A stretch of DNA of 64,000 nt from contig OZ017795.1 in the NCBI GenBank assembly GCA_963969395.1, forward strand, positions 37,553,063 through 37,617,062, in the 5' to 3' direction. Shown here piece after piece: positions 26,102 to 36,562 of the stretch. Each line of letters begins with the position of its first letter. Positions within the stretch are counted from its first letter, which is position 1. The DNA comes from Pseudoscleropodium purum (taxonomy: Eukaryota; Streptophyta; Bryopsida; Hypnales; Brachytheciaceae). The notes beneath the pieces were generated by a model. It had not been told where the DNA came from and did not search any database. It saw only the letters and a program-made list of their open reading frames with translations. The position numbers were made by a program, and so were the translations under genes.

Positions 26102-28918
26102 TCATGCATTATCACGGCCACTTATATTCACACTAGAGGACGATGTCAAGCGTGCAAAAATACGCGACAAGGTACTGCCCGAGGACCGAGCTTGCTGCCA
26201 ATCAGTGAACACGTCGTTGCCTAAAATAACGAGCAAGATAGATAGGAAGAAAATGAGAAGTAAAAGCACAGATCCCAGCCATGAGCCACTTCTGACAGGC
26301 ACAACTGGCGTGATGCGTGCACTAGAATCTCCTGATACAGACAATATGGCTTCCCCCGTTGGGGAAAACTCCATGGATGTGACAAAGATCATATGTGCAC
26401 TCTTCAACTTCTGACATACTGATAAGGTGACTGCATCAATAACTGCGATGTCTCCCTCGTTGCTTCCAATGGCAAGAAACCTACAAAAGTGGCAGGACGG
26501 TCACAAAGCAGCATATCAGGTTAGCATTCTATATGAGTCCTTTCAAGACTTCTACGTACTGCAACTTCAAACTGGAGAGACAACATTTCTAATCAAAAGG
26601 GTCAATCCCTTGATAATGCAACGAATGAGAACGAACAGATCTAAACTGAAAGTATCTTACATTAGCAAGAAAAATCACACCTAGGAGTATTCTAAAAACA
26701 ACTTAGGTAAGTCACAATTGTTTGCCAGGACTCTGTGCACCTAAGTTTCTAGAATACCTTGGGTTCTCTACAACCGGTATTGTCAGTACTCATAAGGTTT
26801 GGAACTGCACAGGTAAGAAAATAAGAACCCACCTTCCGTCTCGAGAAATCGAAAAAGCTGAAATTGGATCTTCTTGCACCTTCCGCGAATTCACCTGCTT
26901 CCAACTGACGGTATCAAATGCAGACACGAAGCCCATTCCTCGTTTCCGCACAGCTGCATACAGCAAGGGCTTGTTGCTATCTCGAGAGAATCTCACAAAG
27001 CCAATGCCTTCGCCTGAAAGTGAAGAAACACAACTTCCCGATGCAACATCCCAAATTCGACAAGCACTGCCATCTGATGTCGAGGCCACAAATGCACCGT
27101 CTACGCTAAAATCCAGATCCTTAATTGACTTATGAGCTTCAGGCTTATCAAGCAGCACCTGTACAGAACAATAATCAGTCAGCCCCAAATTCCACATTAA
27201 GGTAGTAACATTAGGTAGGTAACCCTTTTGATTGGAGTCCCAATCCTGTGGCATGAAAATCACCCAATTACAATGCAAGCGTTCATCCAAACATGTGCCG
27301 CAAATTTTCGCTTCCATATCTATAGTAGTTGAAACAAAGCTTCAAAGTAACATAATGTACCAATGGAAAGAAGGAATCGCACGTTACATATCTGAAGAAT
27401 AGAAAATGTTATGAAAGTTACTATGATTGACTATTAGCCTGGGGCACTTAGGTGTTCAATTCCATCATAATCAAAGATGCTTCCACGTGATACATTATAG
27501 ATACAATACTTCGAGGCAGTCTACACTTGCAATTGTGATCTTACTACTTCAAACTTCAACAATTCATGTCCAAATGATAGCTTTGGAATCTTTCCAAAGC
27601 TAGGGGCAAGACCCAAAAAATACAATTCGCTCTAGTAATAGAAACCACTCCAAACAGTTGAAAGCCATGGGGACGATTTCCTTACCTTAAACATCTCGAA
27701 TGAAGAGAATGAAAAAAAAATGAAAAATTACAACCCTAATCCCCCAAAACATGAGAAAAGCTCCCAAAATTCATCAGAAAAATTCGCACATCTACCTTGC
27801 TCATCATTCAACCCTAAAATTCCATGTCCATCTAACAAAGGAAACCACATAAAATGAAAAGATTGAAAATTAGAACGAAACCCTAATTCACGAAAGGAAA
27901 CAGACAAATTCGTAGTTAAAATATCGTGCTTCTCCACCTTGAACGTCCCCATCCGATCACACGACATTCAACCACAAAATCCATGTCCATGCAGGAACAT
28001 AGACCACATACAATGGGAACAATTAAAACCCCAAAATGCAAACCCTAATTCAAAAAAAAAATCTCTAATTCATCGTCAAAATTGCGCTCTACCTTGAACA
28101 TTCCCCGCTCGAGCAAACGACATTCAACCACAAATTCATGTCCATACAGCAACCAAGACTACACAGAATGCAAAAAATGCAAACCCTAGTAAATGAAGAA
28201 ATCTAAAATTCATCATCAAAATTCGCACTTCTACTTTAGACGTTCCCCACTCGATCACACGACATTCGACCATAAAATCCATATCCATGCAACAGCACAG
28301 ACCACACAAAACGCAGAGAAGTCAAACCCCAGAAATGCAAACCCTAATTCACGAAAAAATTCTAAACTTGTCTCCAATTCATCGATCAAACTTGGCGCTT
28401 CTTTCTACCTTGAACGTCCCCCACTCGATCACCCGCAAGTGTCCATCATCTCCCCCCGCCGCGAGCCGCGTCCCGTCGGGACTGAACACCACGCAGTTCT
28501 GCTCGCCCACCCCTTGCAAGGCCGGAATCTGTCGCTCCGCAGCCTCGACTCTCCCCTTCCCCTTCTTTTCGCCGTCCTCTCGCCGCACTTGGAACAGGCG
28601 GCAATCGTTTTCCAAGCTGCACACCACGGCCTCTCCGGAGGGATGCGCGGCCAGGCGGTACGGCGGGTCGTCGCCCGTGGCGAACGTGTCCACAGCGTCC
28701 GTCAGCTCTGTGGACTGGAAATCGTACTCCGCCAACAACAAGCTGTTGGGAACGCCATTGCGCTGGTTGCCGCCCCCGCCGGCTAACAAAACCAAACCCT
28801 TGCAAGGCTCTTCTTCTTTACCATCGCCAGGGGAGGAGCTACCCTCCACCCACGCCCCGGCGAACAAAGGCTGGCCAAATTTTTTCGAGCACAGCAGGTA
28901 GCGCAGGGCCCTGCTCAT
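26102..28918 (-). CDS. SEC12-like / PHF1-like WD40 protein, tail-anchored in the ER
   Basis: Three exons: 28918-28409, 27158-26833, 26480-26102. The phases (0, then 2) join to 404 residues, close to the roughly 390-400 usual for plant SEC12-like proteins (STL/PHF1). The family activates the GTPase SAR1 by nucleotide exchange at the ER, starting COPII coats; the PHF1 branch helps phosphate transporters leave the ER. Residues 47-58 (GGGGNQRNGVPN) match the K-loop that SEC12 uses on SAR1. WD-type blades follow: FSPDGTRLAAGGDDGHLRV at about 145, then HKSIKDLDFSVDGAFVAST at about 179, and MEFSPTGEAILSVSGDSS at about 315. A single membrane segment (WLGSVLLLLIFFLSILLVIL) lies at about 346-365, followed by some 40 residues expected in the lumen, without an HDEL-type end. 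I cannot separate the SEC12 from the PHF1 branch by eye. Intron 1 is 1250 bases and repetitive (see separate entry). Confidence 0.9.
27789..28437 (-). repeat. Tandem repeat that copies the exon 1 splice donor into intron 1
   Basis: The end of exon 1 plus its donor (plus strand CTACCTTGAACGTCCCC at about 28406) recurs in degenerate form within intron 1: CTACTTTAGACGTTCCCC (28231), CTACCTTGAACATTCCCC (28089), CCACCTTGAACGTCCCC (27934) and a weak CTACCTTGCTCATC (27792). Each is followed by GACATTC(A/G)ACCA-like sequence, a TCCATGTCCATGCA-like block and GCAAACCCTAATTC. The unit length varies from 141 to 175 bases. Confidence 0.8.
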
Positions 28919-29160
28919 GATCTCAATTACTCCCGCAAGTCGCACAAGCAAGCTGAAGTAGTAACAGGACACAATCGAAGGAAAGATCGTGCAGCTGCGA
29001 CACAAGTTAGCCAGACAGATCTGCGAGAGAGTGGAAGTAATAAGCTTCCTGATGACTCCAGTCTTCGTCTCCCTCCTCGTCCTTCTAAACCCAAACCCAG
29101 AAAGTTACTTTTAAAGCTGACTTTTGATGGTAAAGTTTGTGCACATGGCGCACTTAACAT
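28919..29160 (-). promoter_or_regulatory. 5' leader and promoter side of the SEC12-like gene
   Basis: The sequence upstream of the ATG at 28918 remains relatively GC-rich to about 29.1 kb, then drops. No convincing TATA box was found. The frame stays open upstream of the ATG for 29 codons, but the chosen ATG is the one followed by the family-like N-terminus. Confidence 0.35.
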
Positions 29161-30317
29161 GCGTCTGTCATTGTTTTACTTTTGCTCTTACGACCACATT
29201 TGCATTTATTGGGACACAGCAGATGGTCAGTTGGGGCAAGCGGTGAACCGATTCCCTCGCTTGCCCCCCCGCACCATTTCAACGGGGAGCACTATTTCTC
29301 ACCCTTCACATTGCGGCTATTGAAAGCACTAGCTCTCTACTGCTGCAATTTGTCATTTGCTGGTCGTTTTTGGTCTGAATTCAGGTGTTCCTTGCCATAA
29401 ATGGCTATTAACTGATTCACGTGGCCTCAAAAAAATCACAATGTTTTTGTTGTTGTGTTCCTATAGCGTTCAAGGTTTATGATGGACATATGAGCCCCTC
29501 CCCTCCATGCATGCCTATGCCCACGACCATGCCCATATATTCCAACACTTTCCCCTTTCCTTCTAGCTTTGCCATAGCGGTTGTGTTCCGTCCCAATGTT
29601 TTGTAGCGACAGCAAGGTTCACAGTTTCCAACTTTATTCAATCAAAATGGTTTTTTATATTAAGGAACACTAAAAAGATAACTTCTCGGCTACAATATAA
29701 ACTCAAAATGCATATTTAAAAAACAAAATAAAAGTGTAATCAAAAGAAAATCACAAAAGAAGATAAGAAAAAATAAAAAATAAAAAAAATGGCACAAACC
29801 ACACAAAATACAAGCATAGAAAAACAATCATAATTATTTTTGTGTTACTAAGAAGGAGAGTCCAAATTATGAAAATTTAAAGCAAGTTAGCATCTCATAG
29901 AAACTATGTATAAAACAAGGCATACCTCAAAAATCACTTAAGTTTTCTTCTTTTTGTTCATATCTTAACTTCAAAGCTTTTCTATGAGCCTCATAATTTT
30001 TTTTCCTTTTCTTTTATGTTTTACTTTTAAATTTGAGGGGCTTGTCCTTGAAGCTTTAGTTTTCATTTTTTCATTTTTTTAGGGTTTGCCTTTGAAGTTG
30101 AAGGACTTGTCCTCAAAGGTTTATTTATTTATTTTTGTCTATATTTTATCTTTAAAGGTGAAGGGATTATCTTTGAAGCTTTTGTCGTATGCATAGTTTA
30201 GGTGTAAGTATCTTTACACACAAAAACGTGGTAAGATGACACGGATTATCGTCTTTGGGAATTTCAAATGTTCTTCCAAATTTCAATATTTGGATGATCT
30301 CTTTTTCTTTTTCTGAC
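29161..30317. other. Intergenic DNA with a small tandem repeat
   Basis: 29.2-29.6 kb is somewhat GC-richer, with no supported gene. At about 30040-30190 three degenerate copies of a unit like GAGGGGCTTGTCCTTGAAGC followed by a T-rich run repeat with a period of about 66 bases. Confidence 0.45.
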
Positions 30318-30365
30318 CAGGGTTGCTAAAGTATGAGTAGGGAGCGATGAGCGTTGAGCAATGAG
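30318..30365 (+). repeat. Left terminal inverted repeat of the large element
   Basis: Begins CAGGGTTGCTAAAGTATGAG and ends CGTTGAGCAATGAG. Compared with the reverse complement of the right end it has 13 mismatches in 48, of which 10 are transitions. Confidence 0.7.
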
Positions 30366-31081
30366 TGTTGAGCATTGAGAAATTTTTGAAAGAATTTGTA
30401 AAAAACCTATAATTTTTTATCATAAGGATTTTTAGTTCATAGTTTATTATAAAAGGATAAAGCTATAGGTGCACTCAAAGAAGATGAATAGAGATGAATA
30501 GAGATGAATGGAGTTGGATGAATTATTATTTAGTTGACTTTATTGAATGAAATACATTTGTTTATGACATTGGATGAAAATAAATTTGGATGATTAATGG
30601 ATGATTGGGACTATAAAATCATTTGTTTTAGATAAATGTCACTTATCAAATATCTTAAATCTAAAGTTTAGGTGGATTTTTTTAAACTAAGGACCTACAT
30701 TTATATGGTATTTTAAAACCATTTTAGGGTGAAGGTACCACTTTTAATTAAAATTCACAATTCTTTTTAAGCATTTTTGAAGTTCACCAAATTTATTTTT
30801 ATGCTAACACCAACATTTACTATTTTTAATTATACGTTTTCATCAAAGAAAAGTACCATGTTGCCAATAGAAAGAAATAGATTCAATTCACAAATTTTTT
30901 TAATAGTTGACAACAATAACCATTATCTCTTGAAATAAATGTTCTTTTAATTAGCATTCTAAAGATCACCAAAATGCAAAATAACTTAAGAATATGATAA
31001 AGTATAAGAATGTAGTAGCCTTTTTAATCTTACTACATGACATTAGAAAATCAAGTAACAACAATAATCTTTAGAATAAGA

Positions 31082-34000
31082 TCAATTCGACCCAATGCCA
31101 CATATGGGAAAAGAATGATCACAAGCTTCACTATTATCACTATATGTAAGCCTTGGTGTGTCAACATCTGCTTTAAGGTCTAAAAACTTCTTGACAACAA
31201 TATTGTATGAATGATGCTTGGCAACAGAAATGGGTGATGGAGCCTCTACCATAGCTGTCGCTAGAATCTCGATATAACATGGTAAACTCTTTGGACTAGA
31301 AGAAGGCGAGAACACCAAATGCTTGAGAAGATTGCCTCTACAAAATGCAATGATTGAATAATTAGAAAATTTGAATAAATTAAAAGACATTGCACAATAA
31401 AAGAAAATAAACACATGTCTAAAAGCATCAACAAACTTACTTACAGCAACGTCTTTTTCGAGGCCTTGTAGAAGATTTGACAATGTCTTTGTCATCAGAA
31501 TCATCCAACACTATAAGTAAAGGCTACTTAATTTAAATAGTGGTAGTAGAAGTAGAAAGGATGATCAAAGGTTGAAGAAGACCTTCAAAAATCTCACTAT
31601 TGCTCTCGAAGGCCACAAATGATGTCCAATGTTGCAGCATGCATGGATAGAGGCCTTTGTTCATTGAATGCAATGTCATTAGTTGCACCAAATATGTTAC
31701 ATACAATGTAAAAAATACATGATTTGAATAATAAAAAGTAATGACTAATGAAAGGTACATGTAGATGCATAATAATCCAATACCACATCACCAGGTTTTG
31801 AAGATGCCTCAATTAGTAGTTGTACAAATAGAGGGTCTTTCTTACGAACACCTCTCCATAGAATTGTACCATTCATGAGGTATCAATACCTTTCCAATAG
31901 TACATTACACGCCTTCAAATTCCAAAAATTCAATTCCAAAATGGAAAAAGAAAGTTGCAGCTATAGTTAGCAACATGTACAACATTGTAAAGAAAAAAAC
32001 TGCAATGAATTTTGACTGCAATTTTTTTTACCACGCTTTGGTATGGTATAATTATGAGATAAAAATCAAAACATTTAAAAACTTGTAAAATGTAATTTTT
32101 TTTTATGTGAATGAAAGAGAAAGTTAATCACATACCTTAGTCCAAAATGAGGCCTTACAAAGCCAAGTCTCTTAGGTCATTGTATTGAAACTCAGAGCGG
32201 GAAATCTGAAACCTTCCTTAGAAGTCTCACTTGAGTTCCACCACCTAAGCCAACAAACCTTGTAGTTTGGTTGAACTTGGCATGTAGAAATCCTTTGAAG
32301 TTTCTCCAAGGATATCTCGGGCTTCTCATTGACTCTATAATATAAGTTTATCTGAAATTTGAAAAGACAAAAGTATAGTAAAAATCAAGTCCAAAAATAA
32401 TCATGTAAATAGAAAAAGAAAGTAGGCATAATAATATACCTCTTCTAGAAATCCAATGCCGTTTTTTGGATTTGCAATGGTGGATTGTTTATCAAACTTC
32501 GTTTGAAATCCTTTGATAGCTGCAGTGGTGGTTTGAGTCATGGCCTCATGAACACCCTTTGGAATTTGTTCTTCCAACTATGTCTTCTTATAGTAAGTTT
32601 GCATAGCCACATCTAAAACAGTAGCAATTTCTTGTTGTACATGAAAACATGAACCTAAAATCAGTATAAAATAAATTTTACAGATTACAACAAATGAATG
32701 GAAAAGTTTTACAAACAAAAGATATTCACCTCATGAAGGAATTGTATGAAGATAGGAGATGTCAATGGATACCAAGCACCTGAAAGCTTTTTGGTTTCAC
32801 ATTTCTTGTAATCCTTATCACTTAGAAGCCCCTTGAACTCTTCCAATTGCAAGTTGCCATAGGTACTCATTCTGTGCAATTGTTTAACCAAGTTGCTTTT
32901 GACATGGGAGTGCTCCGTAGACCTACAAATATCAATGAAAATAGAATGTAAGATGAATGAATGTGAAAGCATTGAATATTACAATACAATTGAAGAAGCG
33001 GTAAAATAAAATAAATTTTGATTCAACAAACATTAGAACTCACCAATAACCAATTGATGTCATTCATAGCCTCCAATAGAATGCATGTACGGCCTTCGGA
33101 CACCAATAACATATAATCAACAAGAAAATGCCATTTGCGATCATGCCGATGCATTCTGTGGATGTAAACATACCAAATTGCCAATCTGTGATTACCATCC
33201 CATACAAAAAACATGTGATTTGACAAATGTAAGATAGTTGGTTGAGAACTCAACCAACACTCAAATTGGTCATTCTCGTGTATCCAATCTTCATCCCATG
33301 TCTCTACAATCTCAAGTGTCACTAACTTGGAAGCTCTCTTGTCCTTTGTTGTTGACACATAGAGTATACGATCACCTTGTCGATATCCATGAACAAACTC
33401 AGCCTCCAATCATTTCACTTGACTTTGGAGGAGAGGATGGACGAATGGAAGCCCAATCATTCTGCACAAAGAAATATCAAATCAAGATCCTAGACCACCA
33501 CCATTGAAGAGCATGTTGTTGATGACCGCATTGGAGTCCAATTTCTAACTATTTCGCACATCCTCTTCCACCTCATCTACCATTCGCCCTTCAAAAACTA
33601 GATCAAAATTTTGAATATCAACGATGCTGTCAACCTACAATCAATAGAAAATTGAACCCAAGATATAGTTAACATAAAGAAGTCATGGAAAATGAAAACG
33701 AATACAACAACTATAATACAAAAACAACCATAGAAATTATCATACAAACATAAATAGAAATGCATCTAACTTGAAGATTGCCAACCACAAGTTGAGAATC
33801 TTCATTGGTGACAAGTTCCAACCACTCCATTTGTGGAAGCTTTCCATCGATGTCTATGAAGCTCTGTTTTGAAAAAACAAGAAGAATTATTTTTTACATC
33901 TTTATTAAAAATCAGCCTAAGTAGTGACCTCGTTAACAAGGCTACATTTTCAACCCAAAGTAAGCATCAGAAAAATACATTTTCAACCTAAGACTTAAGT

Positions 34001-35145
34001 TTAGATTCTCTAAGTGAGTCTTTAGAAAACCTGAAAAAGTGACCTTGTTAACAAGGTCAGTTTTTCTAATGTATTTCAACAGTGTTAAGAAAAAACAATG
34101 AAGCCTAAAATCAAAACTAAACTGTGTGAGTGATCTCTTAAAAATCCGAAGAAAGAGACCTCGTTAATGAGGTCACTTTTTCTAATCTAATTCTAACAAG
34201 GCCACTTTTTCCAATGTAATTCAGTACTCCGTAGCAAAAATTCGGAAGCCTAAATTTGAAATTGAAACCATATGAGTGATCTCTAAAAAATCTGAAAAAA
34301 TGACCTCGTTAACGAGGTTAGTTTTTCCAATGTATTTCAACAGTGAAAAGACAAAGCATTGAAGCCTAAAGTCAAAACTGAATTTTCTTAATAATCTCTA
34401 AAAACCCAAAAAAGTGACTTTGTTAACGAGGTCATATTTTGCAATCTATTTCAATAGTCTTCTAAAAAAAAGCAAAGCCTAAAATCTAAACTAAACAATC
34501 TTTGTCATCTCCCTAAACCCTGAAAAAGTGATCTCATTAATGAAGTCACATTTTGCAATCTATTTCAACAGTCTACAGGAAAAAAGCAAAGCTGAAAATC
34601 AAAACTAAACTATCTTTGTCATCTCCGAAAACCCTAAAAAAGTGACCTCGTTAATGAGGTCACATTTTCCAATCTATTTTAGTAGTCTTTACAAAAAAAA
34701 GCAAAACGTAAATCCTAAATTGAAATTGTCTTAGTGATTTTAGAAATCTCGAAAAAGCGACCTTATTAACAAAGTCACATTTTCCAGTCTAATTCAACAA
34801 TCCATAGAAAGAATTTCAAATTATACATAAAAATTAGAAATCATCTTAAAAAGACTATATTGAACTTAAGAATGTAATCTTGTTAACAAGGTCAAGTTTC
34901 AAACCCTAGAACTGCAATCTTATGAAAATCATACATCAAAACCGAAACCGTTTGAGTGATCTCCTAAACCCTTGAAAAAATGACCTCATCAATGACGTCA
35001 ATTTAGAACCTGAAAAAGGAGTGTTAAAAAATGGCACCTTTTGAGGATCTCTAGGAACTTGAACTTCCATTACATCAACGCCTTCAATGCTGTCAAGGAC
35101 ACCCTCCCCGCCGTTGCCGTGTGCCTCTCCATCCTTGTGTAGCAT
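31082..35145 (-). pseudogene. ParB-type domain plus DNA methyltransferase-like fusion, multi-exon, decayed
   Basis: Exons still read across GT-AG introns: 35145-35038 (MLHKDGEAHGNG...), 33863-33771 (SFIDIDGKLPQMEWLEL...), about 33634-33530, about 33450-33051, 32922-32730, about 32650-32440, 32351-32136, about 31880-31759, about 31690-31533 and 31504-31082. ParB-like signs: QLVVGNLQVDSI, then FEGRMVDEVEEDVRNS, then FFVWDGNHRLAIW (about 33216-33178) and DINWSTEHSHVKSNLVKQL. Methyltransferase-like signs: YNDLRDLAL/GLILD just before an intron at 32136, where a DPPY motif would begin; LLIEASSKPGDVVLDYYAST, like motif I; and WTSFVAFESNSEIFEGLLQPL, like the motif after it. This order (ParB, DPPY, motif I) is that of ParB-fused methyltransferases of phages and other mobile elements. 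Damage: stops at about 33545 and 33485, frameshifts near 33400 and 32205, a stop at about 32580, and no visible PPY exon. Family assignment is by motif only. Confidence 0.55.
33925..35000. repeat. Ten-copy array of a 20-bp palindrome with 114-bp period, inside an intron
   Basis: Consensus TGACCTCGTTAACGAGGTCA. Copies start at 33925, 34040, 34156, 34301, 34415, 34529, 34643, 34758, 34875 and 34981; steps are 115, 116, 145, 114, 114, 114, 115, 117 and 106. The copy at 34040 (TGACCTTGTTAACAAGGTCA) is a perfect palindrome. Each is preceded by a CTAAA..C(C/T)GAAAAAG-like run and followed by TTTTCCAATCTATTTCAACA-like sequence, so the whole unit repeats. The array fills most of the intron between the first two exons (35038 and 33863) of the methyltransferase-like pseudogene. 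Most changes within the palindromes are C to T or G to A. Confidence 0.9.
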
Positions 35146-35559
35146 GCCACTCTATAAATTCATTGCGAAAGCAACCCTAAGCCAAAACACAACAATGGAA
35201 AAGGAAGAGGACTACACCAAAGCAAACCGAAGACCAGCCCATGGAGTTGGTCTTCGGTCTCAAAAAAACCAAAAAAACAAGGAAGAGATTGGTAGATATA
35301 GGCCAAAAGAATCTTTCAAATAAAATCTACAATTTCCAAGATTTTCAGTTCAAATTTTGGGGGCATATAGATTAACCTTACAAGTAACCCAATTTTTTTT
35401 CAGAGTTTTTGAAGTTACGAGGAATTTTGCTAAAATTGGCAAAACTTTAAAAAAATATTTGGGCAAGATTTGGCCGAAAAATCACCTGATTCTAAAGATT
35501 TCAAAGAAGATTCCAAGATGTTGAATTAGTTTTTAGGTTGTAAAACATTCAAAACCACT

Positions 35560-36300
35560 TCATTTTTTGCATACTATATACTGTTGGAATCGTCTTCTCG
35601 AAATACACGAAATGAAGTTTGGTATCAAATTTACCTCTAACAAAAAATATTTAACACATACAATCAACTCCTCACAGTTTAATGGCTCTAGTTCTAGCAA
35701 TGAATATATGAACTTATTAATTCTGCGTTGATCACTAGGGACATGTTCTTCTCTAGTATACTCGGTTGGCATACGTCTACTTCAGTTTCATCAATAGTGT
35801 CAAGCTTAGCAATATCCATTCCTTCACTATTTTGTGTCAAACTATACTTGTGTTCAAAAGGTACATCTTCAACCCCATTATCCTCATACGACAAGGTCCG
35901 AACAATGCTATTAATCTCACCACCATTGGAATTCTACAAGCATCTAAACATCTTCAATTTCTCTAGCTGTTTCTTACTAGAGAAGCGAAGTCCTGCCTTA
36001 CATCTCTTTCTATGAGAACCCTTTGGCATCCCTCTAACCAAAAAAATCCAAGAAAGCAAACTCGACTTTCTCATTGGCAACACTCCAAACTCTTCGATAT
36101 ATAGCACTCTTCAAGTCTAATGAATGTATTCTCATCCAATTCATTATAGTTTCTCGAAACAAAACATCTACTGACCATAATATAAACGGTCAATAAGATC
36201 ATCCGTTCTTCGCTCAACTGCTTCATAATCACTCTTACATTTGAATATACTACTATTACATTGGAAGAGGCCTCCATTTGGGGCCTTCTCATCACCCTTA
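35560..36300 (-). pseudogene. Third ORF remnant of the large element, unknown function
   Basis: From an ATG at 36029 the minus strand reads MPKGSHRKRCKAGLRFSSKK and QLEKLKMFRCL, then after a stop SYEDNGVEDVPFEHKYSLTQ with an acidic run, and after a frame change REEHVPSDQRRINKFIYSLL. Upstream, 36300-36040 gives further coding-like pieces (SDYEAVERRTDDLIDRLYYG; SAIYRRVWSVANEKVEFAFL). The basic start and acidic middle suggest a small DNA- or protein-binding accessory protein, which is only inference. It lies between the two main genes on the same strand as the methyltransferase-like gene and may be one or two genes, or extra exons of that gene. Confidence 0.35.
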
Positions 36301-36562
36301 AATGTGAATGTGGTGCTATCTACAATTCATAATTCAAAAGATCGGGTACTAGTAGCTAAATTAAAAAAATCAATTGTTGGCTGTGCATAAAATCCTTAAA
36401 TATATAAGGCTTTCAATTCAAATTTCAAATTATCAAAATCCTACATAAAAAGCTCTAATCCATGTCCACTACCTCTTTGTCTTTTACCTATTATCACTAG
36501 AAACCTTTGGGATTCTACCAATAGTTCCAAGTAAGCAATGACATTCTATAGGAATTTGTAGA

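Noticed and set aside
28193..28901. Long plus-strand frames of about 200 codons
   Set aside because: They are antisense to exon 1 of the SEC12-like gene, which has family motifs and splice-compatible exons. The opposite frames are open because of GC-rich codons.
33925..35000. CRISPR-like array of palindromic repeats
   Set aside because: The intervals between palindromes are themselves repeats of one another, the period is 114 bases and the setting is a plant intron. It is a minisatellite with a palindromic core.
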